A stretch of 5,390 nt of DNA from Oscillospiraceae bacterium. Lineage in GTDB: Bacteria; Bacillota; Clostridia; Oscillospirales; Ruminococcaceae. Under the pieces are notes generated by a model that ran no database searches, was not told where the DNA came from, and saw only the letters and a program-made list of their open reading frames with translations. Location: positions 1 through 5,390 of the forward strand of contig JAISVP010000197.1 of NCBI GenBank assembly GCA_031271475.1. Direction: 5' to 3'. Made by a program: the position numbers and the translations under genes. Shown here piece after piece: positions 5,121 through 5,390 of this stretch. How positions within the stretch are numbered: position 1 is the stretch's first letter; each line of letters begins with the position of its first letter.

Positions 5121-5309
5121 ATGTCTGATAAATTAAAAAATGCTCCGGGCAAATGTAAAAACTGGGAAATTTGCCCCTGCTATGAGTATGGGTATACCCT
5201 GTCTGAAATATCTGCAATATTAAATGAAAACTGTAATAAATTCTTCGGAACGGATCCGAACGGCGGGCAGCAAAAAAGTCCGGCAGAGCCGGACTGTGAA
5301 ACACATTAA
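5121..5309 (+). CDS. Unrecognised small cysteine-containing protein (62 residues)
   Basis: I do not recognise a family. Expression signals are strong: a consensus promoter at 5026-5054 and a ribosome site AAGGTG (5111-5116) just before ATG 5121. The protein has five cysteines: C12, C18 and C20 in KCKNWEICPC (C-x5-C-x-C), C38 and C59. The middle YTLSEISAILNENCNKFFG (25-43) should be a short helix. No signal peptide or membrane segment is seen, so it is probably cytoplasmic; the clustered cysteines suggest metal binding or a redox role, but this is inference. The last about 17 codons are polar and disordered-looking and overlap a minus-strand terminator stem (5277-5295). Its stop overlaps the stop region of the convergent partial gene by 4 bases. 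It is divergent from the HTH pair. Confidence 0.65.
   Translation: MSDKLKNAPGKCKNWEICPCYEYGYTLSEISAILNENCNKFFGTDPNGGQQKSPAEPDCETH
5272..5295 (-). terminator. Intrinsic terminator of the partial gene entering from the right
   Basis: AGTCCGGC (5277-5284), loop AGA, GCCGGACT (5288-5295): a perfect 8-base stem. On the minus strand it is followed directly by TTTTTT (5277-5272), which is a textbook Rho-independent terminator. It lies about 11 bases past the stop of the minus-strand gene at 5306, and inside the coding sequence of the plus-strand small protein. In the plus direction the next T-run (5315-5320) is too far away to terminate. Confidence 0.88.
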
Positions 5310-5390
5310 TTCTGTTTTTTACGCCTGTAATGTAAAAAGATAAGCAATACCGCTGCGGCAATTACTGCCAATGCGGACAGCAGCTGCGAT
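5306..5390 (-). CDS. C-terminus of a membrane-anchored, probably surface protein (partial)
   Basis: Only the last 27 codons are present; the gene enters from the right edge on the minus strand and stops with TAA at 5308-5306. The fragment is a hydrophobic helix (LLSALAVIAAAVLLIFLHY) followed by a basic tail RRKKQN. This is the usual layout of a C-terminal membrane anchor, as in sortase substrates or other cell-surface proteins with a cytoplasmic positive tail. An LPxTG-type motif, if there is one, would lie outside the window, so the sortase reading is only a possibility. The following perfect intrinsic terminator (5295-5272) confirms that a real transcript ends here. Confidence 0.75.
   Translation of the reverse strand, partial: SQLLSALAVIAAAVLLIFLHYRRKKQN

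Noticed and set aside
5119..5361. Minus-strand 80-residue ORF at the right end
   Set aside because: It crosses the perfect minus-strand terminator and competes with the frame ending in a typical membrane anchor plus RRKKQN.

Overview
The window looks like a chromosomal piece from a spore-forming, moderate-GC Firmicute, most likely a gut-type member of Clostridia. The reasons are three sporulation genes (yqfC, yqfD, ylbJ/spoVV), strong GGAGG-type ribosome sites and near-consensus sigma-A promoters. No phage, transposase, CRISPR, tRNA or rRNA signal was seen, and no species can be named from the sequence alone.

Layout. Bases 1-113 (minus) hold the start of an unrecognised membrane protein that runs off the left edge. 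A 289-base divergent intergenic region follows. It carries a strong promoter with a palindrome on its -10 box and a GC-rich block of hairpins with three perfect 9-base tandem repeats. Next is a sodium- or proton-coupled alanine/glycine symporter of the AGCS family (403-1722, plus). It ends only 7 bases from the convergent sporulation operon yqfC-yqfD (3199-1730, minus). Divergent from yqfC is ylbJ/spoVV (3344-4435, plus). Its leader has a candidate sigma-E promoter and two perfect hairpins whose left arms can also pair with the first codons of ylbJ.

To the right, two tandem 80-residue XRE-type HTH regulators lie on the minus strand (4954-4712 and 4682-4440). They are a duplication with a 272-base period: the C-terminal thirds are nearly identical in DNA, but the DNA-binding halves have diverged. 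Divergent from them, a consensus extended -10 promoter drives an unrecognised 62-residue cysteine-containing small protein (5121-5309, plus). Its last codons overlap a minus-strand intrinsic terminator and the stop codon of a membrane-anchored protein entering from the right edge (5390-5306, minus).

How the genes work together. yqfC, yqfD and ylbJ are all mother-cell (sigma-E) sporulation genes in Bacillus subtilis. Their divergent pairing suggests co-expression during spore formation, with YlbJ/SpoVV expected to pass dipicolinic acid across the outer forespore membrane. The AGCS transporter is probably unrelated vegetative amino-acid uptake. The HTH pair and the divergent small protein look like a separate regulator/target module. 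They are the most promising place for something undescribed, although no function can be assigned from sequence alone.
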